This document shows, piece by piece, positions 1-8,068 of a stretch of 27,715 bases of DNA. This DNA is from a virus. Made by a program: the position numbers and the translations under genes. The notes beneath the pieces were generated by a model. The model saw only the letters and a program-made list of their open reading frames with translations. It had not been told where the DNA came from and made no database searches. Location of the stretch: positions 1 through 27,715 of the IMG/VR virus record IMGVR_UViG_3300042560_001599. One strand, 5' to 3'. How positions within the stretch are numbered: position 1 is the stretch's first letter; every line of letters begins with the position of its first letter.

Positions 1-1
1 C

Positions 2-211
2 GGCGCTCGCGTGTCGAACCAGCTGATCGGCTCGAACGTGATCTTCGGCGACTTCAGCCAGGCCATCTTCGGCTTCTGGTCCGGCGTCGACATCACCGTC
101 GATCCCTACAGCAACAGCACCAAGGGTACCACTCGCATCGTGGCTTTCCAGGATGTGGACTTCGGTGTTCGCAACCCCGGTGCTTTCGTGTTCGGCTCCG
201 GCAACGCCTGA
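2..211 (+). CDS. Major capsid protein, C-terminal fragment (HK97 fold)
   Basis: Only the last 69 codons lie in the window; the reading frame is open to the left edge, so the gene starts upstream. The visible end has the pattern SNVIFGDFSQ, then a GFWSGVDI segment, DPYS, and a closing strand with AFQDVDFGVRNPGAF. This is characteristic of the C-terminal part of HK97-type capsid subunits, which build the icosahedral shell. The GTG at 11 is in frame but lies inside the conserved region, so it is not the start. The stop TGA overlaps the next gene's ATG (TGATG). The identification comes from motif memory and the position just before the neck genes. Confidence 0.85.
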   Translation, partial: GARVSNQLIGSNVIFGDFSQAIFGFWSGVDITVDPYSNSTKGTTRIVAFQDVDFGVRNPGAFVFGSGNA

Positions 212-438
212 TGAGCTGGTTCAAGCTGACCACTGACGTGATGGTTCGCGGCACCTCCCGGGCAACCGGTGAGGTGCTCGACCTCTCCGAGAGTGAAGGC
301 CAGCTCTTGGTTGGCCTCAGTCGAGCTGTGCGCTGCGAGGCACCTGCGCCTCCAGAGCCTGTTTGCCCCATGCCCGCACCAGAGGTGAAGAAGCCTGCTG
401 TGCGTCGCACCATCAAACCACTTTCCCAGGAGGACTGA
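211..438 (+). CDS. Small head-region protein of unknown function
   Basis: A 75-residue protein that starts inside the capsid gene's stop (TGATG). The first half reads like a small beta-rich domain (TTDVMVRGTSRATGEVLDLS followed by a helix SEGQLLVGLSRA). The second half is Pro/Glu/Lys-rich and probably disordered. Phages often have such a short protein directly after the capsid gene, in which a G-E-V-L-D-L-type strand is followed by a short helix. No enzymatic motif is visible. A minor head or connector role is only a guess from position. A good Shine-Dalgarno for the following gene (CCAGGAGG) lies within its last codons. Confidence 0.65.
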   Translation: MSWFKLTTDVMVRGTSRATGEVLDLSESEGQLLVGLSRAVRCEAPAPPEPVCPMPAPEVKKPAVRRTIKPLSQED

Positions 439-441
439 TCC

Positions 442-822
442 ATGGCTCTGAGCCAACGCAATTTTGAAGCGCTGCAGCACTTCAGCGCTTATGCCCCCGC
501 AACCGTGACGGCCACCGGCGCCGGCAGTGGTGTGGATCTGATGGGCTATGACGGCGACGTCGTGTTCGTGATGCAGGCAACGGCCGCTGGCGCTTCTGCT
601 GGCTTCTCGGTGCGCCTGGAGCACAGCGACGCGAGTGGCAGTGGCTACGAAGCCATCACCGGCGGTGCTTTTACCGACATTGCCAACGCGGCATATCTCG
701 GCTCCGTGACCATCTCGAAAGACGATGTGAAGCGTTATGTGCGCGTGAACATCCACACCGAGACTGGCACCGCTAGCTCGATCATTTCGGTTACCGGTTT
801 CGGCGCCAAGAAGTATCAGTGA
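442..822 (+). CDS. Probable head structural or decoration-like protein
   Basis: 126 residues, starting with ATG behind a strong Shine-Dalgarno (AGGAGG about 9 bases upstream). The sequence is mostly predicted beta strand: DLMGYDGDVVFVMQA, SVRLEHSD, FTDIANAAY, SVTISKDDVKRYVRVNI and a final SVTGFGAKK. This resembles a family of about 120-residue proteins seen between the capsid and neck genes of siphophages, thought to coat or complete the head. No catalytic residues are seen. The stop TGA overlaps the GTG start of the next gene. The family role is known only by association, so the functional call is tentative. Confidence 0.6.
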   Translation: MALSQRNFEALQHFSAYAPATVTATGAGSGVDLMGYDGDVVFVMQATAAGASAGFSVRLEHSDASGSGYEAITGGAFTDIANAAYLGSVTISKDDVKRYVRVNIHTETGTASSIISVTGFGAKKYQ

Positions 823-1253
823 TCGTAGACGATCCTGCTATTTATATGGCAGATTTTGGCGTCACTGTTGTCAGTGGCGCCATTTCTGGCGTCGGCATTT
901 TTGATATGCCGAGCGAAATGATCATTGACAATCAGATTATTACGACGGACTATACGCTGACTTGTGCGGCGTCAGAGTTTGGGCATTTGCTTTATGGATC
1001 GCAAGTCAGCGTTAACGGCGTTCCGTATACGGTTCGCGCTACGCAATTGGTTCACGATGGAGTATTTGTTCAGATAAGCCTGCAAAGAGACGTGGACGTT
1101 CAAACATCAGTGACTAGTACCGTTATGAATAGTAATGGAGCCGATGCAGAAATCGATGATCTGGGCATTGAGCAACTGAATCCAGTCATCGATGGAGGAT
1201 CCGCCGGCACCGATTACATTGATGGCAACGTTCTCAGTGGTGGCGGGGCATGA
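819..1253 (+). CDS. Head-tail joining protein (lambda gpFII-like)
   Basis: 144 residues. The N-terminal 95 residues match the head-tail joining pattern: DFGVTVV, GIFDMPSE, a strand LTCAAS, a turn LLYGSQVSVNGVPYTVRA, and a closing strand VFVQISLQRDV. Lambda FII-like proteins carry this V-x-G-x-x-Y-x-V-R hairpin and sit between the head portal complex and the tail terminator. The C-terminal 45 residues (from about T98) are acidic and Gly-rich, an extra tail of unknown role. The start is GTG at 819, overlapping the previous stop; an in-frame ATG at 846 (MADFGV) is the alternative. The gene is visibly richer in A+T than its left neighbours. The stop overlaps the next start (ATGA). Confidence 0.7.
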   Translation: MIVDDPAIYMADFGVTVVSGAISGVGIFDMPSEMIIDNQIITTDYTLTCAASEFGHLLYGSQVSVNGVPYTVRATQLVHDGVFVQISLQRDVDVQTSVTSTVMNSNGADAEIDDLGIEQLNPVIDGGSAGTDYIDGNVLSGGGA

Positions 1254-1855
1254 GCAGCATCTCTCGGTTTCAGTTGCGGCATGATCAGGCCGCCGTCTGG
1301 ACATCGGTGAATCCAATTTTGCTTGATGGCGAGGTAGGGATTGAAAGCGATACCCGCAGTTTTAAAGTGGGCAACGGCGTCAGCTCTTGGAATGATTTAC
1401 CTTATTACCTTACTTCTTTTGCTGTCAGAGGGCAGGCAAGTAAAATGACCGATGGAACAATAAGTGGATTAACTCAGGGGGTCTACAAGACAACTGGATT
1501 GACAGCTACATTTGACAACACAACAGCCTTTGGCATGTCTCTCGGGTCAAGTGATCTTTTTGGATTAAAAAACACTAGCGGCGCTACCCAGTTAATGCGA
1601 TTTTACGGCAGCATTGACGCTACCGCAAATAACAATCAAATTTTAGGAATTAAACTGGCAAAGAATGGTACTGCTATTAACGAGACAGAATGCCGCGCTT
1701 TCACTGGAAGCGCTGGCGCAGAGGCCAAGCTAGTTACAAGTTGGATGATCAGCATGGCCGCAAATGATGAAATTTCTTTGATGATTGCTAATCATAGTGG
1801 TGCACAAAACATCACCCTGAAACGTGCTCGCATTCTTGCATCTGAAGTTTCCTAA
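1250..1855 (+). CDS. Fibre-like virion protein with Mtd-type N-terminal domain
   Basis: 201 residues. Residues 5-52 (FQLRHDQAAVW, NPILLDGEVGIESDT, FKVGNGVSSWNDLPYY) match the N-terminal repeat known from major tropism determinant and related phage fibres, a small beta-prism motif that often anchors a trimeric fibre. Residues 60-200 are beta-rich with many Ser/Thr/Asn/Gly and no known catalytic motif, and probably form a knob or jelly-roll. It sits between the head-tail joining and tail terminator genes, where lambda-like phages have no fibre. The codons are clearly AT-richer than those of the tail genes. It starts by ATGA overlap and ends with TAATG into the next gene. A head or neck appendage is plausible. 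Confidence 0.6.
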   Translation: MSSISRFQLRHDQAAVWTSVNPILLDGEVGIESDTRSFKVGNGVSSWNDLPYYLTSFAVRGQASKMTDGTISGLTQGVYKTTGLTATFDNTTAFGMSLGSSDLFGLKNTSGATQLMRFYGSIDATANNNQILGIKLAKNGTAINETECRAFTGSAGAEAKLVTSWMISMAANDEISLMIANHSGAQNITLKRARILASEVS

Positions 1856-2280
1856 TGTCGACTAAACGTGAAAAAATTCTTGAAGCCATACGGGCGGTCC
1901 TAGCTCGATCCAGTCGCCTTGATGCAACTGTTTATCGCAGCAGGGTGACGCCGCTGACTCGGGGCGAGTCTCCAGCGGTGATTGTCGAGCCAGTGCGCAA
2001 CGACGTCGAGCAGAACACCTCACTGCCGACGCTCGATCACTCGATGCAAGTAAGGGTTGCTGTGATTGTTCGCGGAGAGATTCCCGATCAACTCGCAGAT
2101 CCAGTTATTGCCGCAGCTCATTCCGCCATCATGGCTGATCTCACTCTTGGTGGATTAGCAATTGACGTTCAGCCCGGAGAAACAGAATTCACAATGCAAG
2201 ATGCCGACCAACCGGTTGGTGTTATCTTTTCTATTTACATTGTTCGTTACCGCACTTCAGTGGGCGATCTTTCAACCTGA
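1855..2280 (+). CDS. Tail terminator protein (lambda gpU-like)
   Basis: 141 residues with the layout of gpU-type tail terminators: an N-terminal helix (REKILEAIRAVLA), a strand with VYRSRVTPL, PAVIVEP, a long strand SMQVRVAVIVRG, a helix (LADPVIAAAHSAIMADL), and the final VIFSIYIVRYRT strand. Such proteins form a hexameric ring that stops tail tube growth and joins the tail to the head. Position just before the tail tube gene agrees. It starts in a TAATG overlap with the preceding gene. The length is close to that of the family. No oddities. Confidence 0.75.
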   Translation: MSTKREKILEAIRAVLARSSRLDATVYRSRVTPLTRGESPAVIVEPVRNDVEQNTSLPTLDHSMQVRVAVIVRGEIPDQLADPVIAAAHSAIMADLTLGGLAIDVQPGETEFTMQDADQPVGVIFSIYIVRYRTSVGDLST

Positions 2281-2290
2281 GGCGACTACC

Positions 2291-2530
2291 ATGATTGATG
2301 AGTTCCATGGGCAGGGTGGCTCCTACATCCTTGATCCCGAAACTGGCGTCCGCGTCCTTGTTGAACGGACCGCTCCCCCTGAAACCCAAGAGGTAATTTC
2401 CAATGGCTCTTCTGACTCGCAAGCGTCTGATTCTGCTGGAGACGGAATCGACCTACGGGACGGATCCGACTCCAGACGGCGCCGACGCGGTGCTGGTGAG
2501 GGATCTGAACATCACTCCTCTGCAGAGTGA
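2291..2530 (+). CDS. Small protein overlapping the tail tube gene
   Basis: 79 codons starting at ATG 2291, between the terminator and tube genes. The first 37 residues (MIDEFHGQGGSYILDPETG, then VRVLVERTAPPE) resemble a short protein found at this place in some lambda-like phages: a G-G-S-Y-x-x-D-P-x-T-G turn followed by a basic strand. From 2403 on the frame overlaps the tail tube gene for 128 bases. There its codons give an Ser/Asp/Arg-rich tail that looks like a by-product of the tube reading frame. Either the protein has lost an earlier stop or the overlap is real. The tube gene's Shine-Dalgarno (AAGAGGT) lies within it. Confidence 0.5.
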   Translation: MIDEFHGQGGSYILDPETGVRVLVERTAPPETQEVISNGSSDSQASDSAGDGIDLRDGSDSRRRRRGAGEGSEHHSSAE

Positions 2531-3338
2531 CGTTGTCAGCCGCGATCTGATTCGCCCTTACATGGGCGCATCGGAGCAGCTCCTAGCCAACACCCGGGTG
2601 GAATGCACCTTCAGTGTGGAATTGGCCGGGTCTGGCACCGCTGGCACCGCTCCTCGCTATGGCAAGGCCCTGAAGGCTTGCGGCCTGAGCGAGACGATCG
2701 TCGCTACCACAAGCGTCACCTACGCCCCAGTGAGCTCTTCCTTTAGCAGCGCAACCATCTATTACAACATTGATGGTGTCCTGCATAAGGTTACCGGTGC
2801 TCGTGGAACTTTCACCATTAACGGGACTGTTGGCCAGATTCCAACGATCGATTTCACCTTCACTGGCATTTACAACACACCGACAGACACCGCTCTGCCG
2901 GCCGTGACCTATGCCAACCAGGCCACTCCTCTGGTGTTCAAGAACGGAAACACCACAGACTTCCAATTGCTGTCCTATGCCGGCTGTTTGCAGTCTGTAA
3001 CGTTCGACATGGGCAACACTCTGGTGTATCGCGAGCTCGTCGGCTGCACCAAAGAGGTGCTTCTGACCGATCGCGCTGCCACTGGCACCGTGGTTCTCGA
3101 GGCCGTCACCATGGCCACCAAGAACTACTTCACTGCTGCTCTGACCGATGGCACTCTGGGCAACCTGCTGTTCCAGCACGGTCAGACTGCTGGGAACATC
3201 GTCGATTTCGCCTCCACTAAGATCGATATTGGCGACGTGTCCTACAGCGATCAGGACGGCATTCACATGCTGAACATTCCTTACACTGCTGTGCCTAGCA
3301 CAAGCGGTAATGACGAATTCAGCATTGTTTATACTTGA
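2403..3338 (+). CDS. Major tail tube protein
   Basis: 311 residues, ATG preceded by AAGAGGT. The start MALLTRKRLILLETESTYGT followed by DPTP is typical of the Phage_tube_2-type siphophage tail tube family. It is rich in beta strands with Ser/Thr/Gly/Ala loops (FSVELAGSGTAGTAPRYG, then LKACGLSET at residues 85-98; FTINGTVGQIPTIDFTFTG at 139-157). These subunits stack as hexameric rings around the tape measure. As expected for an abundant structural protein, it is followed by a strong intrinsic terminator. The gene is GC-richer and more evenly coded than 819-1855. Confidence 0.85.
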   Translation: MALLTRKRLILLETESTYGTDPTPDGADAVLVRDLNITPLQSDVVSRDLIRPYMGASEQLLANTRVECTFSVELAGSGTAGTAPRYGKALKACGLSETIVATTSVTYAPVSSSFSSATIYYNIDGVLHKVTGARGTFTINGTVGQIPTIDFTFTGIYNTPTDTALPAVTYANQATPLVFKNGNTTDFQLLSYAGCLQSVTFDMGNTLVYRELVGCTKEVLLTDRAATGTVVLEAVTMATKNYFTAALTDGTLGNLLFQHGQTAGNIVDFASTKIDIGDVSYSDQDGIHMLNIPYTAVPSTSGNDEFSIVYT

Positions 3339-3361
3339 TTCGGCAGGCAGGCCAATTCAAG

Positions 3362-3390
3362 AGGGGCGGCGCCATGGTCGCCCCTTTTTT
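3362..3390 (+). terminator. Rho-independent terminator after the tail tube gene
   Basis: A 7-bp perfect stem AGGGGCG / CGCCCCT (3362-3368 and 3379-3385) with a 10-base loop is followed directly by a run of six T (3385-3390, sharing one T with the stem). It lies 24 bases past the tail tube stop and before the chaperone genes. The arrangement would give more capsid and tube transcript than tape measure and tip transcript. Confidence 0.85.
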
Positions 3391-3427
3391 ATTGCGTGTA
3401 TGATTGGTGAGCAGTGCCTTCCAATCA

Positions 3428-3754
3428 ATGGCGTTTGTCCGCAAAAAGGTCAAGACTTTCAAATGGCCCGTTACCGTCGAAGAGCCCAGCGACGGGGGCA
3501 CCTTCGATTCCAGTACGTTTGACGTTGTATTTAAGCGCCTTGGACGCAGCGAGTTCAGCAAGCTGTCCGAAAAGGGCGACCTGCAGCTCCTCAAGTCTGT
3601 AGTGCTTGGATGGGACGGAATCACCGACGAAGACGGCAAGGAAGTGCCGTTCTCGATGGAAGCGCTGAAAGAATTCTCTGACGATCCTTATTGGATTCGG
3701 GGTGTGCTTAAAGCATATACCGAAACTTTTGATGGAGCAAAAGCGGGAAACTAA
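3428..3754 (+). CDS. Tail assembly chaperone (lambda gpG-like)
   Basis: 108 residues from ATG 3428 (MAFVRKKVKTFKWPVTVEEP). In-frame GTG 3407 and TTG 3404 would add a few residues, but the ATG fits the family start better. The N-terminal half is a beta domain (VTVEEPSDGGTFDSSTFDVV) and the C-terminal half is helical with the pattern SVVLGWDGITDEDGKEVPF, FSMEALKEFSDDP and a final helix. This is usual in siphophage chaperones that bind the tape measure during tube assembly. The gene ends at TAA 3752-3754, one base after the frameshift heptamer GGGAAAC. Most ribosomes would make this short form. Confidence 0.8.
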   Translation: MAFVRKKVKTFKWPVTVEEPSDGGTFDSSTFDVVFKRLGRSEFSKLSEKGDLQLLKSVVLGWDGITDEDGKEVPFSMEALKEFSDDPYWIRGVLKAYTETFDGAKAGN

Positions 3755-4107
3755 AAGAGGCCGCCATTTTTTGGACGAAAGGCGGCAAGCGTGTAGAAGA
3801 TAAAAGCGGGGAGGATGCTGCCGCATTTGGCATTGTTCTCCCTGCAGAGCCGGAGGAGTACAAAGAAGAACAATTTGAGGTGTGGGACGAGAACTGGGAT
3901 ACCGTGATGATGTTTTTACGAATGCAAACACAATGGAATACCACAATGGCAGGCTATCTCGGGCTGAAATACGAGGTGCTTCTGATGCCAGGCGGTTTGT
4001 TGGATCTATACTCGGTGGATGATCGCCTCGAGATGATGGAGGGGCTGCGGGTAATGGAAGCAGCCGCTCTCACCGAGCTCGCCAAGGAGAACAAGGATGG
4101 CGCCTAG
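3428..4107 (+). CDS. Tail assembly chaperone G-T fusion by -1 frameshift (gpGT-like)
   Basis: The product would join 3428-3751 to 3751-4107, about 226 residues. At G GGA AAC (3745-3751) the ribosome can slip back one base and continue CTA AAA GAG GCC past the zero-frame TAA. The -1 frame is closed by a TGA at 3730, so the shift must occur after that. It then stays open to 4107, a region with no good start codon of its own. The T part is an acidic linker followed by WDENWDTVMMFLRMQTQWN, then MAGYLGLKYEVLL, the Trp/Gln-Trp pattern typical of T domains. The fusion recruits the tape measure. It ends 11 bases inside the tape measure gene. Confidence 0.8.
3745..3786 (+). promoter_or_regulatory. Programmed -1 ribosomal frameshift signal
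   Basis: The slippery heptamer G GGA AAC lies at 3745-3751, in the correct phase for the G frame, with the G stop TAA directly after it. After an 8-base spacer, GCCGCC (3760-3765) can pair with GGCGGC (3781-3786), leaving a 15-base loop that may pair further through T-A pairs. Heptamer, spacer and hairpin fit the standard -1 frameshift layout. The hairpin has not been tested. Confidence 0.8.
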
Positions 4108-7100
4108 GCAGATCACCGACATCCTGGTCCGCCTTGGCATCGAAGGTCTGCAGGGCCTCGACAAGGTCAGCAGCGCCTTCAAGGATCTGCAGAAGACGCT
4201 TGATGGGCCTACTACTTCGGCTATCGAACGTGTTCGTCGAAGCATCAATGAATATAGCGATGCTTCGGCTCGCAGCGAACAGTTAATCAAGGGTCAGCTT
4301 GAAGCATTGCGCGGCCTCAAGACGCAGGCTGACATCAATAGCGCGACATATAGAAGGCTTAACGACGACATAAATAGGCTTGAAACTGAAATGCGCGGCA
4401 CTACCGCCGCCATTGATCAGCAGCGGCAAGCCGTTCTTGCCTCCACGTCTGCGTCGGAGCGCAATGCAGATGCATTGCGTCGTCAGATTCAGGCATTTGG
4501 CGCCCTTCAGCAGCAGACCAGGCCCGGGTCGTCCGCGTTCGCTCAGCTCGGCAGAGACATCGAGACCGCTCGCACCCGCCTGACCGGTCTCACCACCGAG
4601 GCCCAGCAGTTCAGTCGCACGCTGACCGCCGGCTTTGGCGCAACACCGGAGCGTCTTGCAAGCCAGATCTCGATTCTTCGCCGTGGCATGGCGGAATTGC
4701 GTTTTGACTCCGAGCAATACCTGCAGACACTGGAAAGAATCCAGCTTTTGTCGATGACGCAGGCCGGAAGAACCGGTCGAGCAAATGTTATTGCAGGCTT
4801 TCGCGCATATCAAAGCCGTGAATTTACTGCAGGCTATGCAGATCCATCAAGGCTGCCTGATCTGCCTAATACAACTGCAGCGCTCGAGCAGCAGTTGTCT
4901 GAGCTATCTGCGCAACTTAACAACGTTGAAAGGGGAAGCGCCGATTACACCCGTGTTTCGATGCAAATGGCAGCAGTTCAGCGTGAGCTGCGCACTGAGT
5001 TGCTTGGCACCGCCGAAGCCTTCAATCGCCTGAACATCGCTCAAGCTGGCGCAGAGCGTCGAGCGGCAAAGCTGGAAACGATCCAGGAGTACTACCGCAC
5101 TCAGGGCCCGATGGCGCCTGGTGTTGGCGGCTTCCGAGATCCTGCCACCGGTGCAATGATCGCCCGTGGCGCTCGCACGCAAGATCGCATTCGCGTTCAA
5201 GAGCAGGCATATGCACGGCCGATCGGTCCAGAGCCCTTCCCTGAAGCTGCTCGTAGAGCGGAAGAGGCAATTGAAAGATCGCTGAATGATGTAAATAAGA
5301 TTTACGAAAACGCTCGCGTTCAACGAGCCGAAATACAGTCTAGATACGATAATTTGCATATTGAAAAGCTGCTTGAAGGGCTAGATCTTGAAGGACGTCT
5401 TAGGCAAAAGTCCTTTGATGATGAGCTTGCTGCTTTTGATCGTCAACTCGAGGCTCGAGATCGCCGCCGTCGTGGTCGCATCACACCGGGCCAAGCGGTG
5501 CAAACTGCCGGCGCCGTGATCTCTGGCGGCATTTTTGGCGGGCCTGAAGGCTTCCTGGGCGGCTTGGGCGGCGCTGCTCTTGGCGCTTCGATACCGGGCT
5601 TAGGAATCGTTGGCGGCGCATTTGCTGGCTCTGCCGCTGGCGCCCAGCTTGGAATGTTCAGGCAGCAGATTGCGGGCACTGCTGACTACGCAGCGCAAAT
5701 TGGAAAGCTCCAAATTGCATTGCGTGGAATTGTCGGCAATCAAGATGATTACAACAGGGCGATCGCGGCTGCGGCATCGGTCACAAGAGATTTGAATGTG
5801 CCACAAACAGAGGCCACCAGAGGCTTGACGCGCTTGAGTGCTGCCGTGTTGGGTGCCGGCGGCAATGTTAATGACTCTATTTTTGCCTTCAGGTCTATGA
5901 CCGAAGCGATTAAGGCTACTGGTGGCGGTGCCGAGCAAGTTGATGGCGCATTGCTCGCATTGACGCAGGTATTCTCCAAAGGCAAGGTTAGCGCTGAAGA
6001 ACTAAATCAAATTGCTGAAAGATTGCCTGGTACATTCACGTTGTTTGCACAGGCAACTGGAAGAACTGGCCCCGAACTGCAAAAAGCACTGGAGCAAGGG
6101 CAGGTTGGCCTGAATGATTTGATGAAGTTTTTAGAACTGGCTGGAGGGAGGTACGGCCAGACTGCATTAAAAATTGCAAAATCGTCAGAAGATGCAGGCG
6201 CTCGATTAAATGTTGCATTCAACGATATGAGGTTGAATGTTGGCAAGGCACTGCAGCCATTGGGCGCACAGTTGCAAGAAGTATTTACCGGTTTCCTGGT
6301 ATCAATAACACCTGCTCTTACCGCAATCGCCAGGGCGCTTCCTTCCTTGGTGGATGGCTTCCGCAAGGCTTATCAGCAAGGGGGAATTCTCAAGGGGGTT
6401 GTGGATGGGCTGGTGGGCTCACTGGTCGTGTTCGCTGGATTGCAAGTGTTCGGAGCATTCATTGCTGGCGCCAGAGCTGCTATTACTGTTACAGGAGCGC
6501 TTATTAAGGCCTTAAGGGCTCTTACTGCCGCTAATTTGCTTGCGGGCGCGGCAGGCTTCTTGAAAAGCAAGCCAGGGGCAATTGCCGCACTTATTGCAGG
6601 CTTGGGCGTTGGAATCGATGCAGCTTTTAATGAAGGTAAAATCGTAAAAGGAATTGCGTCAGGAATTACTGGCGCGATTGATCAGGCGTTTAGCGGCCTT
6701 GGCGCAATGATGCCCGAAATACCGGCGCTTGACCTTTCCGGTGGCAGAACAAACTTCCGTCAGGGAGCTGGCGGCGGCGGTCGCGATGACAAGGCGGCCG
6801 CACGCGAAAGAAAAGATTTGTTCAACGAATTGCTTAATCAGCTTAATGCTCAAAATGAAGTTCTGGCAAAGCAAGGTCGCTTAAACGAGTCAGTAGCAGA
6901 AACCGAATGGGCAAAAGCCGGTGCCGCATTGTTTAATGCAGAAGAAATTTTACGCAATGAACAGGCCCAGCTTGATTTGCGCTTGAAGTTTGGAGAAGTA
7001 AGCAAAAAAGTTTACGATGAGCAACAGAAGGCTATCAAGCTCGAAGGACAAACTGTTCGCCAAGAATTCAATAAAACAGTTAAGAAATTAAAAGAAGAAG

Positions 7101-8068
7101 CAGATGCTCTGTTGAAAGAGGTAACCGGGCCCGGTGGCGTGGCTGGTCCGACCGAGACTCCTCTTCAGCGTGCTTCCCGGGAGATCACCGAGGACATCGC
7201 AAAGCGTCGTGCTCGAGCCCTGCAAATTGGCGGCGTCGCTGGCCAGGCTGCATTTGAAGGCCTTGGCGCCCTCGACGTGCGTCAGATCGCCAGCCGTCAA
7301 GTCGCCGGACCAATGATTGCTGATTTAGAAAAGCAAATACGAGATTTGCAGCGCATGGGCCAAGAATTGAGCACTCTTGATCAACTTAAGCAAGAATTCC
7401 TGGGCGGATGGGATACCCTCGATCCTGTATTGCGGCGTCAATTAGAACTTCTTGCCGCACAGAAAGACGCTCTTGTGAAGCAAACACAGGCCGCAAAAGA
7501 TATGAAGCAGCTCTATTCTGACATTGGCACTTCGATCAAGGACGGAGTCGTAAGCGCGATTCAAGGAGCGATCGACGGAACAAAGAGTCTGCAGCAGGTG
7601 GCATCTGACCTGCTCAATTCAATTGCGAACAGGCTCTTAGATGTGGCCATAAATCTGGCGCTGTTTGGAGTGATGTCTGGTACTGGTACCGGTGGCGGTC
7701 TGCTTGGTGGGTTGTTCAAGCCAAACGCCATGGGCAACGCCTACGCCAAAAACGGCATCGTCCCATTCGCCTATGGCGGTGTGGTCAATCGACCGACCCT
7801 GTTCCCGTTCGCCAAGGGTATCGGCCTGATGGGCGAGGCGGGCCCGGAGGCGATTTTGCCGCTGCGTCGCGGATCCGATGGCAGACTGGGTGTGTCCAGC
7901 AGCGGTGGCGGCAGCACGGTTGTGAATGTCAGCGTTGATGCCAGCGGAACTGCTGTCGAGGGCGATGGTCCCGGCGCCAATCAGATGGGACGCATCATCG
8001 GTGCTGCTGTGCAGGCTGAGATCGTGAAGATGCAACGGCCTGGTGGGCTCCTTGCGAACACACGCTGA
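4097..8068 (+). CDS. Tape measure protein
   Basis: 1323 residues, the longest gene here; its length should set the tail length. Residues 1-470 are mainly alpha-helical and heptad-rich (coiled coil). Residues 468-525 are Gly/Ala-rich and hydrophobic (GGLGGAALGAS). Residues 530-735 resemble the TMP_3-type tape measure domain (KVSAEELNQIAERLPGTF, then an ALEQGQVGLNDLMKFLE segment). Residues 760-830 hold two hydrophobic helices that could enter the membrane during DNA injection. Residues 890-1100 are again charged coiled coil. The end (FPFAKGIGLMGEAGPEAILP at about 1233-1252) is the classic lambda-type C-terminal motif. It starts 11 bases before the G-T stop and overlaps the gpM start (TGATG). 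Confidence 0.93.
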   Translation: MAPRQITDILVRLGIEGLQGLDKVSSAFKDLQKTLDGPTTSAIERVRRSINEYSDASARSEQLIKGQLEALRGLKTQADINSATYRRLNDDINRLETEMRGTTAAIDQQRQAVLASTSASERNADALRRQIQAFGALQQQTRPGSSAFAQLGRDIETARTRLTGLTTEAQQFSRTLTAGFGATPERLASQISILRRGMAELRFDSEQYLQTLERIQLLSMTQAGRTGRANVIAGFRAYQSREFTAGYADPSRLPDLPNTTAALEQQLSELSAQLNNVERGSADYTRVSMQMAAVQRELRTELLGTAEAFNRLNIAQAGAERRAAKLETIQEYYRTQGPMAPGVGGFRDPATGAMIARGARTQDRIRVQEQAYARPIGPEPFPEAARRAEEAIERSLNDVNKIYENARVQRAEIQSRYDNLHIEKLLEGLDLEGRLRQKSFDDELAAFDRQLEARDRRRRGRITPGQAVQTAGAVISGGIFGGPEGFLGGLGGAALGASIPGLGIVGGAFAGSAAGAQLGMFRQQIAGTADYAAQIGKLQIALRGIVGNQDDYNRAIAAAASVTRDLNVPQTEATRGLTRLSAAVLGAGGNVNDSIFAFRSMTEAIKATGGGAEQVDGALLALTQVFSKGKVSAEELNQIAERLPGTFTLFAQATGRTGPELQKALEQGQVGLNDLMKFLELAGGRYGQTALKIAKSSEDAGARLNVAFNDMRLNVGKALQPLGAQLQEVFTGFLVSITPALTAIARALPSLVDGFRKAYQQGGILKGVVDGLVGSLVVFAGLQVFGAFIAGARAAITVTGALIKALRALTAANLLAGAAGFLKSKPGAIAALIAGLGVGIDAAFNEGKIVKGIASGITGAIDQAFSGLGAMMPEIPALDLSGGRTNFRQGAGGGGRDDKAAARERKDLFNELLNQLNAQNEVLAKQGRLNESVAETEWAKAGAALFNAEEILRNEQAQLDLRLKFGEVSKKVYDEQQKAIKLEGQTVRQEFNKTVKKLKEEADALLKEVTGPGGVAGPTETPLQRASREITEDIAKRRARALQIGGVAGQAAFEGLGALDVRQIASRQVAGPMIADLEKQIRDLQRMGQELSTLDQLKQEFLGGWDTLDPVLRRQLELLAAQKDALVKQTQAAKDMKQLYSDIGTSIKDGVVSAIQGAIDGTKSLQQVASDLLNSIANRLLDVAINLALFGVMSGTGTGGGLLGGLFKPNAMGNAYAKNGIVPFAYGGVVNRPTLFPFAKGIGLMGEAGPEAILPLRRGSDGRLGVSSSGGGSTVVNVSVDASGTAVEGDGPGANQMGRIIGAAVQAEIVKMQRPGGLLANTR

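Noticed and set aside
106-756. Minus-strand frame of 216 codons over the head genes
   Set aside because: It lies antisense across three genes with better starts, overlaps and motifs.
2583-3266. Minus-strand frame of 227 codons
   Set aside because: A shadow of the tail tube gene, caused by GC-rich codons; no Shine-Dalgarno and no protein-like pattern.
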